In this document: in pieces, positions 47,709-60,748 of the stretch
Numbering within the stretch: the first letter of the stretch is position 1
Layout of the letters: every line of letters starts with the position of its first letter
Source: Piper betle
Taxonomy: Eukaryota; Streptophyta; Magnoliopsida; Piperales; Piperaceae
Assembly (NCBI GenBank): GCA_033002965.1
Contig: JAURVB010001720.1
Span: 62,001 to 126,000, forward strand
Length of the DNA: 64,000 bases
Direction of reading: 5' to 3'
Notes under the pieces: model-generated
What the model was told of the DNA's origin: nothing
The model's input: the letters and a program-made list of their open reading frames with translations, nothing else
Databases searched by the model: none
Made by a program: the position numbers and the translations under genes

Positions 47709-48625
47709 TATTGAGCCTTTGGTGTAAAAGAGAGTTACAACAGCTTAATAACAACTACAAAATATGCAACTTACCAACATCATACACAATCGATGTGGGA
47801 TAAACCCAACAAATCACCTTTACACATCCGACGATCCCAAAATTATCATTGCCTAGCAATCTCACTCTCACTTTCATCAAACAGCAACCACTTGGTAAAC
47901 TCGGCAAACTCCCTTTAAATTATAAGGGTGGAATCCACGCCTCCCCTTAAATCATGAGGTGGAATCCACCACCCCTGCCAAACTCCCCTTAAATCATCAA
48001 GGTGGAATCCACCCCTTAAATAATCGGTGGAACTCTGACAATTGGCGTAGACAAATGCCAAATCTTTATTAAATTTTAAGGTGGAACCCATAAAGTTAAC
48101 TCAAATAATTGGCGTTGGCAAACTCTCCTTAAATTATCAGGGTGGAATCCGCCTTAAATCATCAGGTAGAACCAATGATGGTAACCCCGACAATCGGCGT
48201 AGGCAAACACCAAATCTCCCTTAAATTATAAGGTGGAACCTATGAAGTTAACTCCGATAATTGGCGTGGCAAACTCGGCAAACTTCCTTAAATCATCAGT
48301 GGTGGAATCCACCCTTAAATCATAAGGTAAAACCAATGAAGATAATTCCAACAATCAACATAGTCAAACACCAAATCTCCCCTTAAATCATTATGTGGAA
48401 CCTATGAAGGTAACTTTAACGATCGGTGTAAGCAAACACCAAATCTCCCAAGATCGTAACCTAACTCTGATACTACTGTTGAGCTTTATAGCCCAGAATA
48501 AGGGAATTGCAATAGTTGTCACAAATATCTTTTAATCTAAAAGTTAACTTAAGGAATAAGGCTTTCCATTAGCCTATATGCAAGTCACCAATACCCTATA
48601 CGACCGATCTGGGATAAACCTAGCA
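47709..48625 (-). mobile_element. TRIM-like element with tandem-repeat core
   Basis: The right terminal repeat (48477-48625) starts TGTTGAGCTTTATAG and ends GATCTGGGATAAACCTAGCA. The left one (about 47709-47811) starts TATTGAGCCTTTGG and ends GATGTGGGATAAACCCAACA and is shortened. Directly inside the right repeat the minus strand reads GTAGTATCAGAGTT, a match to the initiator tRNA-Met primer site, so the element is on the minus strand. The 665-bp interior has no coding capacity and consists of imperfect repeats (47900-48460). The size of under 1 kb fits terminal-repeat retrotransposons in miniature. Confidence 0.65.
47900..48460. repeat. Imperfect tandem repeats filling the TRIM-like core
   Basis: Motifs CCTTAAATYATNAGGTGGAA and AATYGGCGTAGGCAAACACCAAATCTCC recur at least six and four times in alternation, with spacing of about 50-130 bp. 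Substitutions and indels are frequent. Confidence 0.7.
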
Positions 48626-50581
48626 GTATCCAATCTACTAGAACAGGTAACATCTCTCCTTCGAACTAAATGAAGAGAGATATTATCAGATTTATTATGA
48701 TGGATGGTGAAAATCGATTTCAACACACAATCTTAGCTAATTATCAAATATCAATTATCAACTAGATCTTCATTTAACTTATTATAATTAGGGTGCTAAT
48801 TTTTTATTTGGGGTTCAAGCGTATTTTATTTGGCTTGAACTTGACTTGTTTGCCTTTAAGTTCAGGTTGAGCATGCTTTGAGATTCAAGCCCTCGGTTAA
48901 GGAATGAGAAAATTTTCTCCTCTTACATAAATCTAATGTTTCATTTCATTTAAAAAACTGTCTTTCTCAATAATGCATTTGTCATTTGCTTTAATAAGGC
49001 TATGTTATACAGGATCAGATTTGATAAATAATGACGACTCTTGGATAAAGCATTAAATTGGGAAGATCCATTGGATAATAAAAGTTGAATCAAGCCCAAA
49101 TGAAAATTATATAAGTTTACTTTTATTTACATATACATTTCACTAGTCTATTTGATAATAAAAATCATAAAATTTTAATCCTACTTTTCAATTAAAATAA
49201 ATCTTCTTTTACATAGAGTATATTTTTCTAGGCCCAAGCATGCAGGAATTTGTTCAAGAATATCGTAATGAAAAGAATATAAGAGTTTGTCACTTGATAA
49301 TTGATCATATACAAGTGACTACTTAAAATTTTTATGTCACTTAACATTTCTTTTATGTCAGCTAAATGATCTTGATAGAGATAAATGGACCGAAAATGTG
49401 AGATGAGTTGGAGAAATGAGGATTATATTTAGTCCCCACATGAGATTTGTGAAGAGTATTATACTTAAAGGCAAGCCAAGTTAAACAAATAAAAATAAAA
49501 GAAAAGTATAAATTTACTTGATTTTGAGTTTACCTCGATCTTGTTGGTATTTTAGGTGTTATATTTTCTTCTTTTTTCAAAGTCTAGCAGTTGTTAGTTG
49601 ATTGTTGATATATTCTTTCAAGTTGTTATATAAGAACATTCTATATATTTTTTCAAGTTGTTATATAATAACATTTTATTATCGATAATGAACCAGGCTA
49701 ATATATATTTCTCATATATATATGTTTATGATTACCAATAAATGTCATTTATATCCTATCTAATGAAATATGTGAACACCCAGGGTCAAGGCTTGGCTGT
49801 TGTAAGTGTCACAGCAAACCCGCTATAGCACTTGATGTTTTGGTATAAATCACTTAAATTAAATGAAATTAATTTAAGTATAATATTTATTTTTTTAAAT
49901 ACTATTAATTTAGGTAATTTATACCAATCAGTCAAGTGGTAGAACGGTGGTATAGCAGGTATGTTCTACCATTTGATACAATAAATCCCTAACCTTTGGA
50001 CAAGCTTACCTTTTAATTTATATTATATATATTTTCAGTATGCGACATGGTGAACGGTTAGTCTTGCTTACAGCAATCCTACTTACTTGCATGGACTTTA
50101 ATCAAGCCAAAATCAATGTATAATAACACAATCTCGTCGACAAGCAGTTCAATTCTTCGAGATATGTACATACATACAAACAACATTAGATTATATTCCT
50201 CAATCATAAAAAGAACTAATCTTAATCTTGCTCATTCACCTCTTACAGCTTTAGTCAATTTTTGTTTCCCAAATCTTTGAATAAAATGAATGGGGCATGC
50301 GTATATAATTATAATTGGGCTTGGTCGTAATCAAAGGGCTAGATTGGGAGGCATTGGTGAGCTAAAATGGGCAAGACTTTTCTACTCATGGGCCGAATCT
50401 ATTTGTCTTCATCAAACAAGTTTGATGTTTTCTACTTTGGCCATTTTCTGATCAACTAAATCATTCTTTCAAAATATTAAAAAATAAAAATAAAAAAATA
50501 AAAATATCATTAGGTAATAGTAAATCAGTAAATTATTATTCTATAAGATTATTATTCTATTGTATATTACCCATGAAGTAC
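48626..50581. other. AT-rich intergenic sequence
   Basis: No gene or assignable repeat was seen. Confidence 0.45.
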
Positions 50582-50586
50582 GTAAA

Positions 50587-53500
50587 TGTAAACCCCCAAC
50601 TTTGGATAATGGTTTTACCCGCTTATAATTTGCCTAGTTCGGATCAGTTTCAAGTCGGACTAGTGTGCTCGAGTCAGAATAATTTTAAGAATATCAGCAT
50701 AAGGCTCAGCTGGCCATATGAGCATGTATGGAGGTTGAGTATGCCTGATATGTATATGATAATTTTAATTATGTTACAGTAAAGCATGAGTTATCAGTGT
50801 ATACACGAGGTATATATATAATTTTTATGAGTTAGCCAGGATTTTAGGCCAAAATTTTTAATCACCAGATTGTGCCCTAGTGGGCCCAGCTTGATTGAGT
50901 TAAGGGTTCAAGGACCAGTTAGCCTTCTTGCATCAATTCCCGCCTATAAAGTCAATTTAGGACTCGAGTTATTTTCAACTTTAGACGATTATGATTCGAG
51001 CTTTCCATCGGTATGCATATTGTATATACCAATATGTGGGTCCCACTAGACCACGAGTTATCGGACATTTGAATCGTGCCACGTGGCACGAGCTGAGACG
51101 TACATGTCAACCTTAGTTTTCTACCATTTATATTTCAGCTTTTCCATTGATTTTCAGAGTTACACCCCTAGCACCGCTACCGGCACTTCGACTCGTTGCC
51201 AGCAAGTCTTCACCTCGCCCTCGGCTACCAAATCGGTACGACCGTGACCACCTCGCGGCCGGATGTTAGTTCGTACCCACGATTACCACTGGCACCACCG
51301 TAGTCGCCACAAGTGAGGATATTTTTGCTGTCAGTTTTTCTGTTGCCGCCACTTGGTGATTGTTCTTCAGTGAAGCTGACTACCCCAAAAGCTTCATCTT
51401 GCCGAGATCTTCATTTTGAGAAAACTCACAATCACCACCACAGTCGCGATCACCATGGCGATATCACCTCACCTGGCAGCGATACCGCCACTTTCCTGCC
51501 AGAACCGGTGACCGGACTCCTCCAATCGTCACCACGAGCACCTCCTCCATGACACCCCTTGTTGATCCTGACTAGCTACAACCCCAGTCGTGCTGTAGTC
51601 GATGTTTTTCGACGATAGGCATTGCTACCCTCTATCTGACCCATTAACCCATTTGCCTGCCCTCGTCCACATTCGCCTACCAACATCTGTGTCCGCGACC
51701 GCCTGCCTGCATCCACACCCATGCCTGCCATGGGTCTGAGTCCACCCGTCTAGTTTAGATCTGCCTAGCCAACCCAACCCATTTTCCAGTTAACCCAGAT
51801 CAGGTTGGTTCAGCCCATTCGGTTCGGTCTCGTTCAGCTCAGTTCTGTCTGATTCTGCTCATTTTCGAACCATTTTCGTCCGTACTTGCACCATTTTCGG
51901 TAATTTGAAAACCTCCATGTTAGTTGTGATGTATATTCACACGATTTAGCATGATTGGATGTTATGATTATTTTTTTATATTTATTGTTTTTATTTATTT
52001 ATTTATTTATTTATTATTTATTGTTATTTATATGTGTATCATATATGATAAATATTTACATGATTATTTGTTATTATTAATATTATATTTACTTATGAAT
52101 ACTAGTCTTATTATGTTTACTAAATTGTATATATTTATTTAGTTATTTATTTATTTATTATGTTTTTGTTATTATTTATTTGTATTTATATATATATTTT
52201 TGTATTGTGTGACTCTGATATTATTAATATTCATGATTAATGAGTATTAACTATTTGTTTGCTTATTTATTTAATTAATAATTTATGTTATATATATATA
52301 TATTTATATGTTTACTAACACGATTATATGTTGATATTTACTCGTGTTTGCCTATATATTTATATAGTATAACTATATTGTTATTTTATTATTAGAGTAT
52401 TGTTCATGCTTATGCATTTTTTAGTTATCTAATTATGCATGAGTGCATTTTCTTGTTTATTTTGTTTATTTATTAATTATTATTATCATGTCTCGATTTT
52501 CATGCCACATGTTTAGTTATAAGTTTGTTAGCACTATTTTCTTTATTTGGATATATTGATTATACGAGCATACACCACGAACATGCATCATATAAAGATG
52601 CTCGTATTTTACTTAGTACTGGGTTCCGATATAGGTTTCGGAATCTGAGCTCGCCATAGATATATAGCTACACTTAGAGCTTGGACTACATGTCTATAGG
52701 ATTTTCCCTCTCTGCTTGACTCCCCGAGTGTAGAGTGTAATCGTGTTTTATATGTAAGACAGCATTAGCAATGTTTTATCGGATCTCTCCGATGTCAGGC
52801 CATTTAGCTGCATTTCTACACATGTTTAATAAAACTACAAGGATTAGATCCCTTGTTGGTTTTCGAACTTAAATTTGAGAAATATACAATACAAATCTCT
52901 TCCCTAAACCTATTATATAAGTACGCGGATTTTTATGGATTTTACGAATAAGAGAGTGAGCGGTATGGAGATATATATAAATTATATTATTACTCATTCA
53001 AACTCTGAGGTAGTGTGGTATATGAGGGTACTCCATAATGCAACACATTTTCGAAATTGGAGGCACTAGCTTAACTATTCCTTTTTCCACTAGAATACTG
53101 TGGTAGGTGATATGGAAGGTGTAAGGATGTAAGCATTGTATGAATATGAGCATTAGTCGTGTATGTGAGTGAGCACTTGCTTAAGTATGTTTGTTACCTC
53201 CCAATGTAAGGCAATCTTGAAGTTTCATAAGTTTTCGTGGGTAATGAAATACCTATTTGCCAAATTGTATTAGTTATTTTTTGGACGACTAACATTTGTT
53301 ACTAAAATTTTTTATATAATATATGCAGGCCTTACAAATCCTGAGTCGACTTTTATGGAATGACAAATAAACACTACACACACTTGAACTTAACGGATTT
53401 ATTTTTTATATATTTATTTATATTTGATGTATTTTGACACATATTTAATAATATCTTCTATTCTCATGACAACGAGAAGGTTGTTTCGATCTATTTCATT

Positions 53501-53596
53501 AATCGAGTCGTACCAAAAACCAATTTAAACATGATTCGACTCAATCGTAACATTTCTGATTCGGTTCTTAGGTGAACCGAAAGTAGGGGTGTTGTA
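50587..53596 (+). mobile_element. Solo LTR, about 3.0 kb, with 5-bp target duplication GTAAA
   Basis: It starts TGTAAACCCCCAAC and ends GGGGTGTTGTA (one base from the usual TGTTACA). GTAAA flanks it at 50582-50586 and 53597-53601. It has the internal layout of the other LTRs here: a GC-rich block (51150-51900) followed by very AT-rich sequence with TTTA runs (51960-52330). There is no primer-binding site, interior or second LTR. The first ~600 bp resemble the reversed units at 30693-33251. Frames inside (50573-50782, 51313-51552, 51951-52142) are not supported as genes. Confidence 0.75.
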
Positions 53597-53601
53597 GTAA
53601 A

Positions 53602-54087
53602 TATCTTTGGCCAATCCTATAAGATATATTATTATTCTATTGTACATTAGTGATACCCGCGAATCAAAATTTTGTAAGTTGTTAATAATCTTTTCATTAT
53701 GTTCGATCCATTATGCATGCACGTAACACATCAGTAAATTCATGACATGCATGCCTTAATAGTCAACAACAGTACACATATATTAAAAATTTTATATTAT
53801 ATAATTTTGTTAAATTTCTCAAAGGGAACCTGTTATATATAACTTAGGTAAGATGTGCTATGTGTGACTTATACCACAAATAAATTTTTAATTTTATATC
53901 TAAACTCTCGTTTAATAATGAGAAAGACTACAATAATCTATTATCTTATATTTAGATTCTAATTTACTTTAAAATAAACTTGAATTAAATAAAATAAATA
54001 AATTATAATAATTTAATTTATTATTTTTTTATTGTATTTTGTTTGGCTAACTCTCCTACTTTTGATTAATCTGAGGCCAATTTTAGG
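53602..54087. other. AT-rich intergenic sequence
   Basis: Nothing assignable was seen. Confidence 0.4.
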
Positions 54088-54263
54088 CTAAGAGAAATGA
54101 TAGGGTGAGAACACAAGAACTTAAGAACCTAACTTTAGAGTGTTAGATAGAATTTAATAGTGATAATAATTTCCAAAGCAAAAGTATGATCATCATTGAT
54201 CTATGTCCAATGATCAAAACTGGGGTTTTTAAGTTCTCAAATTCTCACCCAATCATTTTTCTA
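54088..54263. mobile_element. MITE with ~40-bp terminal inverted repeats
   Basis: The left arm AAATGATAGGGTGAGAA...AGAACTTAAGAACC is the inverted counterpart of GGTTTTTAAGTTCTC...TTCTCACCCAATCATTT at the right. The ~176-bp element has no coding capacity. Exact ends and the target duplication are unresolved, so the superfamily is open. Confidence 0.65.
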
Positions 54264-54300
54264 AGTTCTCCTTTTTTGAATAAGAGTAGACGACTAAAAT

Positions 54301-55065
54301 TGTAACGACTTGTCCGTTCCGAGCCACGAGCTAAATGTTACTATATAAAACTAAGTGTCTTATAAATTAATTTTTTATTAATTTTTAATAGTTTAAATAA
54401 ACCCATGACATAAAATTTAATATAATAAATGCTCGAAATAACCTAATCCCAATGAACTGAACCGAAATCCTGCTGTCATGCAAACAATCTAGAAGTATAA
54501 CAATATATAAGGAAAAATAATAGTCTAATGACAGAGTCCACTAGCTGTCCCGACCTTACCCATCCTTCTATAATGCTCACACTTGTGGAGGCAATTTCAT
54601 ATTAGTGATAAAGACACTAAGTCATATAATTACAAGAAATAATTTAATATATTCTACAATATCTGAATTTGAGTTTTTTAATAATTATGAGCCTATGCCG
54701 AGCTCTTATTATGCCGGGAGGGGTGGCCGCCCATCCAACTACAATCCCATGTACGCATATACACGCTATGTAACCCTCGACGTGTAGTTATCGATGTTTG
54801 GCATTGATTTACCCTTTCAGTATTTCAAGTGCATAATGAGTCATCTTACGCCATTGCGCCCTGTCACCCTTTTCGGCATAGGAGCAGATATTTAATCTTT
54901 GAAGAATTTTGAGGGTGTTGCCATGTGTCGGACTAAGTCAATTCTTTGACCCTGGTGCGTTTGAAGTATAGTGGTTGAATGTGAGCTCAAGCCAACCAAG
55001 GCTTCCAAATAGGAATATACAACATTTCGAGAAATTATACGAACATGGAATTGTGACAAGACACA
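54301..55065 (-). mobile_element. Reversed LTR (partial) of the same family as 29220-30341
   Basis: It starts TGTAACGACTTGTCC on the plus strand, the complement of the 3' end at 30341. It includes a reverse match to the GTCAAAGAATTGACT...GTCCGACAC segment and to TAGCCTTGG(T)CGGC at about 54995. The 109-bp minisatellite of the other copy is not expanded here. The right boundary is uncertain. The frame at 54605-54787 lies inside it. Confidence 0.6.
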
Positions 55066-56165
55066 CACAACTACGACACGATATACAATCCTAATATAAA
55101 TTAAACTTCTCTAAGACATTCTGTTTAAGAGCCAAATGTGTTAACAAACTATCAAGTTAATGTTTTATTTACCATCAACAGAATTATCCTTTATATAAAA
55201 GAATATTGTAGAATTCAAGAAGTCACTACATTAAATTTTATATAAAAGAACGTAATCACTTATAACTATATCATTTGTGTAATAACAAAAAGTCAAAAAT
55301 TGACTATTGAGTTAATGTGAATCGATGTCAAATCTCACTCCTAACTCCCGATCCTAAAAATTTAATAAATAAAATTTATTTAAAACCATCCATAAATATC
55401 ATTGTACCGGTAATTTAAATGTTGTCATTATAATTTATTATATTGATTCATAAGATTTAATTTAATTAAATATTATTTATAGTTCATTATAAGATTTATA
55501 AAACCCTAAATAAAATAACCTAATTATTTTTTCGGGGTTTGACAAAAATCTAGTTTTAATAATTAATGTATAGCTTTTGGTAGAGCCAAATTAAGTAGAA
55601 ATATGTCCCACACTACATTATTTTGACTTAGGTACAAAGTTTTGTTCAATGAAAAAGAAAATTTTGTACATTCTTATTTGAAGAGTTAAATTAAATTATT
55701 TTTTCAATTTACTAAGTTAAATTTCTTGAGACGAACTTAATATAAATGATTAGAATCCATTTTTCCTTACAAAAATAATAATATACTTCTAGGTGAGCCA
55801 AACTAAGCAGACACGGTCTAAAATTGCTTCATATATTTTGACTTAAAGTCGAAGTTTGGTTCGAGTCTGTCAGCGAGTGCTGAATCAAGCTAATAGTAAA
55901 TATATTTTTTCTATATTATCAAGAAAAGCAAGTCATCAAAAATATTTTCTATTTTCTATATAAATATATGGAATTACATAAATACCACTAAAGAAAAATT
56001 GTAATAATACCCATGGCAAGTTATGGAGTATTATTAAAGTTGAGGCTGCCATAGGTTATACTGAGGTAGGGAAAGATATAGCCCACAAAATAATCTTTAA
56101 AATTGTGAAAAAATATCAATAAAACATATATGCTCCATAACAATATAATTTATAGACTATAATAC
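55066..56165. other. AT-rich intergenic sequence
   Basis: Nothing assignable was seen. Confidence 0.4.
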
Positions 56166-56191
56166 TATATATATATATATATATATATATA

Positions 56192-56780
56192 TGATTAAAT
56201 AGCCTAGGGGAGACTACAAGAAATTTTCTTGCAATCGCCCTGATCTAGACCGTCGAATATAATCTGACGGCCCAGATCTGTTTTGTTTTTAAAAAATCTT
56301 AACCTCCATCTAATCCACGCTCTCGCCCGCCTTGCCGTGCCCCCACCTGGGTAGCCGCCCCTAACCCTCGCAGCCACACCCCTCGCTACTCTGCCCGCAC
56401 CACTGCACCCCCTCGTAACCGTGCCCCCTTGCTCATCCGCTATGCCCATGCCCGCGCCCGCGTCTACGCCAGCTCCCACACATGTGTCTCGAGTGTGGGT
56501 GCGGTGGTGGTCCTCGACAACATGGATAGGGGCACAAGGGCATGAGAGCAGTTGAGGGCGCGGGTGGGGGCTTGGCAGTGGGAGCGGGCACTGGCAGGGG
56601 AGCACGGTGGCGAAAGACAACGAGGGTGACGGTAGTGGCATGAACGGGAGTGAGAGTGAGGAAGGGAAGTTTTTTTAAGAAAATAGATTTAGACTATCTG
56701 ATATAATCAGATGGCCAAGATCGGGGTGACCGTAGGACATATTTCCCATAGTCACCCTTAGCCCCTAGACTATCCAATCG

Positions 56781-56782
<2 letters not shown>
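56192..56782. mobile_element. Fold-back element with GC-rich core, flanked on both sides by (TA)n
   Basis: The left arm (AGCCTAGGGGAGACTAC...CCCTGATCTAGACCGTCGAATATAATCTGACGG) and the right arm in reverse complement (AGTCTAGGGGCTAAGGGTGACTA...CCCGATCTTGGCCATCTGATTATATCAGATAG) are imperfect inverted repeats of about 100-110 bp. The core (56315-56660) is GC-rich; the minus-strand frame 56204-56641 runs through arm and core and encodes Pro/Arg/Gly/Ala-rich sequence without a recognisable domain. (TA)n tracts abut both ends (56166-56191 and 56783-56836). Confidence 0.72.

Positions 56783-56836
<54 letters not shown>
56783..56836. repeat. (TA)n microsatellite
   Basis: About 27 TA dinucleotides abut the right end of the fold-back element; a shorter tract of about 13 lies at its left end (56166-56191). 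Confidence 0.95.
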
Positions 56837-56839
<3 letters not shown>

Positions 56840-59800
56840 TACACATTTAAGACATTATCTTGCAGTTTTCAAAATTATATTATGGACATTGCTTTTTTCT
56901 ATGATAGTAAAGCCAACGTTAAACTTAAATATGCTCCACGACTTATCATAGGCAAAACCAATATTTTTTAGTCCTCCAACTCTTAATTAAGATAATGTTA
57001 GACATTGCTTTTTTTAAAAAAAATTTGATGTTAGGCATTAGCCCATGCATTACTCAAGGTACGCTAGGACATTTTTCCTTTGAATTTGAAGGTGGAATAG
57101 CTAGCAAAAGCATTATCATAAGACATAAATTTTACAAAGCACATGGTATGCTGATCAAGTTCGTTCGGAAATAGATATTAAGAAGGGAGCAAAGAAAACG
57201 CATAATGGTTATTGAGTGCCCCTAATGATGGGTTGGTACGAAACATAGTCTCCCGCACTAAGATAGAAAGAGTAGGTACTTCTAATGTGTGTACTATATG
57301 TACATGTATAATCAACTAAGGAGAATTGAATAAATCCCAACTAATCTACATGCTTTCTTTAGTCTAAAGGAAAGTTCAATTCCCACTTTGAGTGTTTGTG
57401 CGCCTATCTTTCCTTGACAACGTCTTATCTTATCATTTGATGAAATGTAAAATCTCCCAGTTTTGTAGTTCAAATATTATGCGGCAACTTAAATTAAAAG
57501 TGTCGCATGCTTTACAGCTTGTTCTGTAATCTTCTAAGATCTTTTTAATTACGAGGGAAAAAATTATATTATTAATGGTTGGATGATAAGATATAATCAC
57601 TTGAAAAGGATGTAAAATGCATGCATGGAATTTTCACAAGTATAATGAATGGTAAAACCTCTTCGTGAAAAAATTATTTCTTTTTTTTGTTTTTTATAAG
57701 AAATTGATGGAGATGAAATTTCAAAGGGGGACTATCTTGTTTGATGTCTTACACACATCTTACCTTCAAAATAATTTAAAAATAGATAAATTTTTACTAG
57801 AAGAATGCTTTTGGCATGATTTATTATTTTTATAGAATTTGTAAATTTTCTATTTTGTTCTCGCTAAGAAAATAGAACTAAAGAGACCATCAGATTAACT
57901 TTGATTTAAATAAATAAAAATCAAGCCAAACAGACTCAAAATAATAAAAGAAAATCTACTCAATCAATTTTTTTAATTATAAAAAGAAAACAAACAAAAT
58001 TTTAATTAAATATATATTGGCCTGGCCATTGATGGACCCTTGGCCAGGGTGGCCAAGCATTAATAAAGCCGCATCTTTCTTAGTAAAAGGGACCCAAAAT
58101 GCACCAAGGCGAGTTGGTTGCAAGCCAGGGCGATCCCGAGGCCAAATCTCTCCACTGGTGAGTATAGTTAAAAACTTGGAGCTTCCTTGACTTGGCAACG
58201 TTGCCGAGTAGAGTCAAGACTCCAAATCAACTCGGACATATTTATATTATTTTTTAATTAAGTAAATATAATATTATATAAAATTAGCATACGTTAATTT
58301 TTTAACACTTGATAATTCAAGTACTTTAATATATCAATTCATTAGTTTAATATTGATAATTATGAAGCTACAATTTGAAACATCTCTACCACAAATAAAT
58401 TGATATGATGAAGTGTCAAAAATAAAATTCTGAGCCACTATGTGAAATTATAAAGATCAATTTACTTTTTATGTACAAACACCACCAATAGTTTTGCATT
58501 ACTCGGCATAAGCCCTGATAAAAGAAGAGGATACTAATAGCATAAAAGATATTTGTCCATCAAAAATTGCCACTTATGATCACATAAACTTTCATTCAAA
58601 GTTCATGTCCTTAACACCCGGTAATAGAATCTCTTGATGTTAGTAATATATATTAGTCTTGATTAAATTTCATTATCGTCATTCATTTCCACAGTGTAAG
58701 CCATGTTTTTGGGCCAAAACATTTGAAGTAAAGAACATTAAAATAGAGTAATAACATTGATAAGAAACAATATCACAAGCTAACCAATGATTATGTATAC
58801 ATCCTTAGTGGGGAGTGGGCACCTTTTCTTGAGAAGTGATTAAGAAACACCAGCTCCCCCATCAATGAAACCTTGCACATGTTGTTTCCACTGCCATGGG
58901 AAAGAGCTTCTGAGCAGCTTTCACTCCATAAATTTCAATGCATGTAATTTGACAAAAGATTCAAAGAGCCATGTTTTGTTGAGCTATTAGTTGTCTAGCT
59001 TTTGGCAAAGGGTAAGCACTCTTGTGGTCATTTTTGTGTTGCCTTCTTGTTTCATACATTTCCTTGGTTTTAGTGTACAGGTCAACCAGCCAAAGTGGAA
59101 TCTGGGTTCTACTTCAAAAGAAAAAGAAAATCTTCCTTTTCTATCCTTGTATACTCATCCAAAACATGATTTAAACATATATAATGACGGTGTGTAATAC
59201 AACTTTTCAATTTTAGAATTATTGATAGAAAACTTGAACAATTTAATGTTGAAATGAACAAGCAATAAGAGTTTGAAAATAATATATAATATTAATGATG
59301 ACTCGTTACGTAATGTGCCTTTTGTCGAATTGCAACTGGATTTTCACAAAGAGAACACGAAGAATCATTAAGTTTTTGTCAACAAAATGATTTAATCCTA
59401 TTTTTTCTGATCTTACTTCATTAGTGGAAAATGCCCATTTGCCAAGGTAATTTTTTTACAGCCAAGATCCTTATAGTTAACTAGTGCATATTTTGTATTA
59501 GTATTTCTAGAATTAGAGTTATAACTAACAAAGCTGTAGACCCAATTAAGATGATATCATACAAACTCTTATTTTTATTGAAAATTTTCATTCATAACTT
59601 ATGGCCGAATTCAACTAGAAAATCCGGCTTGAGTATCGGAAATTCCCAAAACTGATACTGCTTTTCATGATGTTCAATGCTGATACCCAATTTTTTAATA
59701 GCAGAAGTGATTAGGTCTTACAACCAATCCTTACAAGGTATAACCGATTAACATTTTTAGAAGAGAAGAGGTTTGGTAATGTGTTGGCCAAGATTTTTGG

Positions 59801-60165
59801 ACTCTAATCCTAAACCCTGATTGCTAACCGGCTAGGATCATCGACTCATGGATTCAAAAGCCCCAAGAAAACAAAATAACTAAAACTACATTTCCAAATT
59901 TTTAATCGGCCCCCCAATTACTTCAAATCTTCATCAAAATTTCAACCATTTTGGCTTTTTTTATAAAAGAAAATTTGAACTTTTTTAAATTTGATTAATT
60001 AGAAAATAATTTCTTATTTTCTGCTTTTGCCCTTTTACAAGTGTTGAACTTTTAGTCGACAAGAAAAAAATTTGATTCAAAGCAGCTCCCATTTACTGGA
60101 TTCATGGTGAAGACCGCTTGACTAGAGACTACAAAATGTACGGAAGTTCATATCATATTAAATTG
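56837..60165. other. AT-rich intergenic sequence
   Basis: No intact gene was seen. A GC-richer patch at 58015-58205 contains a 73-codon minus-strand frame with no recognisable domain; it could be a fragment of a mobile element. Confidence 0.4.
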
Positions 60166-60748
60166 CAAGCTCCACTAACATGTGTTGCATTGTTGTATGG
60201 GGGTGGCGAGGTGGGACGGAAGGGGGTGGCGGTGCGGGGCAGCAGTGGACGACCAGGCCGGCGCGGTGGACAACGGGCCAGCACGGAAGGGGGTGGTAGT
60301 GCAGGGCGGGGCGGGGGGCCAAAGTGGGGGAGGGGGGGATGGTGGGCTGGGCTGGCAAGGGGGAGGTGGGGTGCGGCCGCGGTGATGGGGGAAGGAGGGG
60401 GCGGGTCTAGGAAAGAATATGGGAAAGAAATAAAAAAATAGTCATGACATTTTTGTAATTAAAGCTTAATTCGAATATAACTTAAGTAAAAAATAATAAC
60501 TAATTTTTAATAATTTAAAAAGAATTAAAAAAATTAAAAATATATTATAAAAGATAATACATATTATAATACCAAAATGACATGTTTTATAACTAATAAC
60601 CGACCTATTTGACTAAGTTAAAATTTTTGTAAAAGATCGATTTTGACCGATTTGACCGATTCAATTAAAGCGGTTCTTTATCGATTTAGACCGATTCGAT
60701 CTTATTCAGTGAATCTCTCAAAAATTGATTCTGATTTTTGCAACTATG
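60166..60748. mobile_element. Second, left-truncated copy of the hAT-like element
   Basis: The right part matches 18800-19066 in the same order: TGTAATTAAAR, AAAAAATAATAACTAA, TTATAAAAKATAATACA and the terminal CTGATTTTTGCAACTATG ending at 60748. The core (60200-60410) is again extremely G-rich on the plus strand. The left terminal repeat CRTAGTT.CAAAAATCAG is absent, so the left end is lost or replaced. The frames at 60118-60441, 60158-60358 and 60182-60385 lie in the G-rich core and are not supported as genes. Confidence 0.7.

Noticed and set aside
50520..53680. Longer direct repeat TATTATTCTATTGTAYATTA flanking the solo LTR as an alternative target duplication
   Set aside because: It lies some bases away from both LTR ends and is AT-rich; GTAAA directly at both ends is the better duplication.
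56204..56641. 145-codon minus-strand frame
   Set aside because: It runs through the arm and GC-rich core of a fold-back element and has no domain or splice context.
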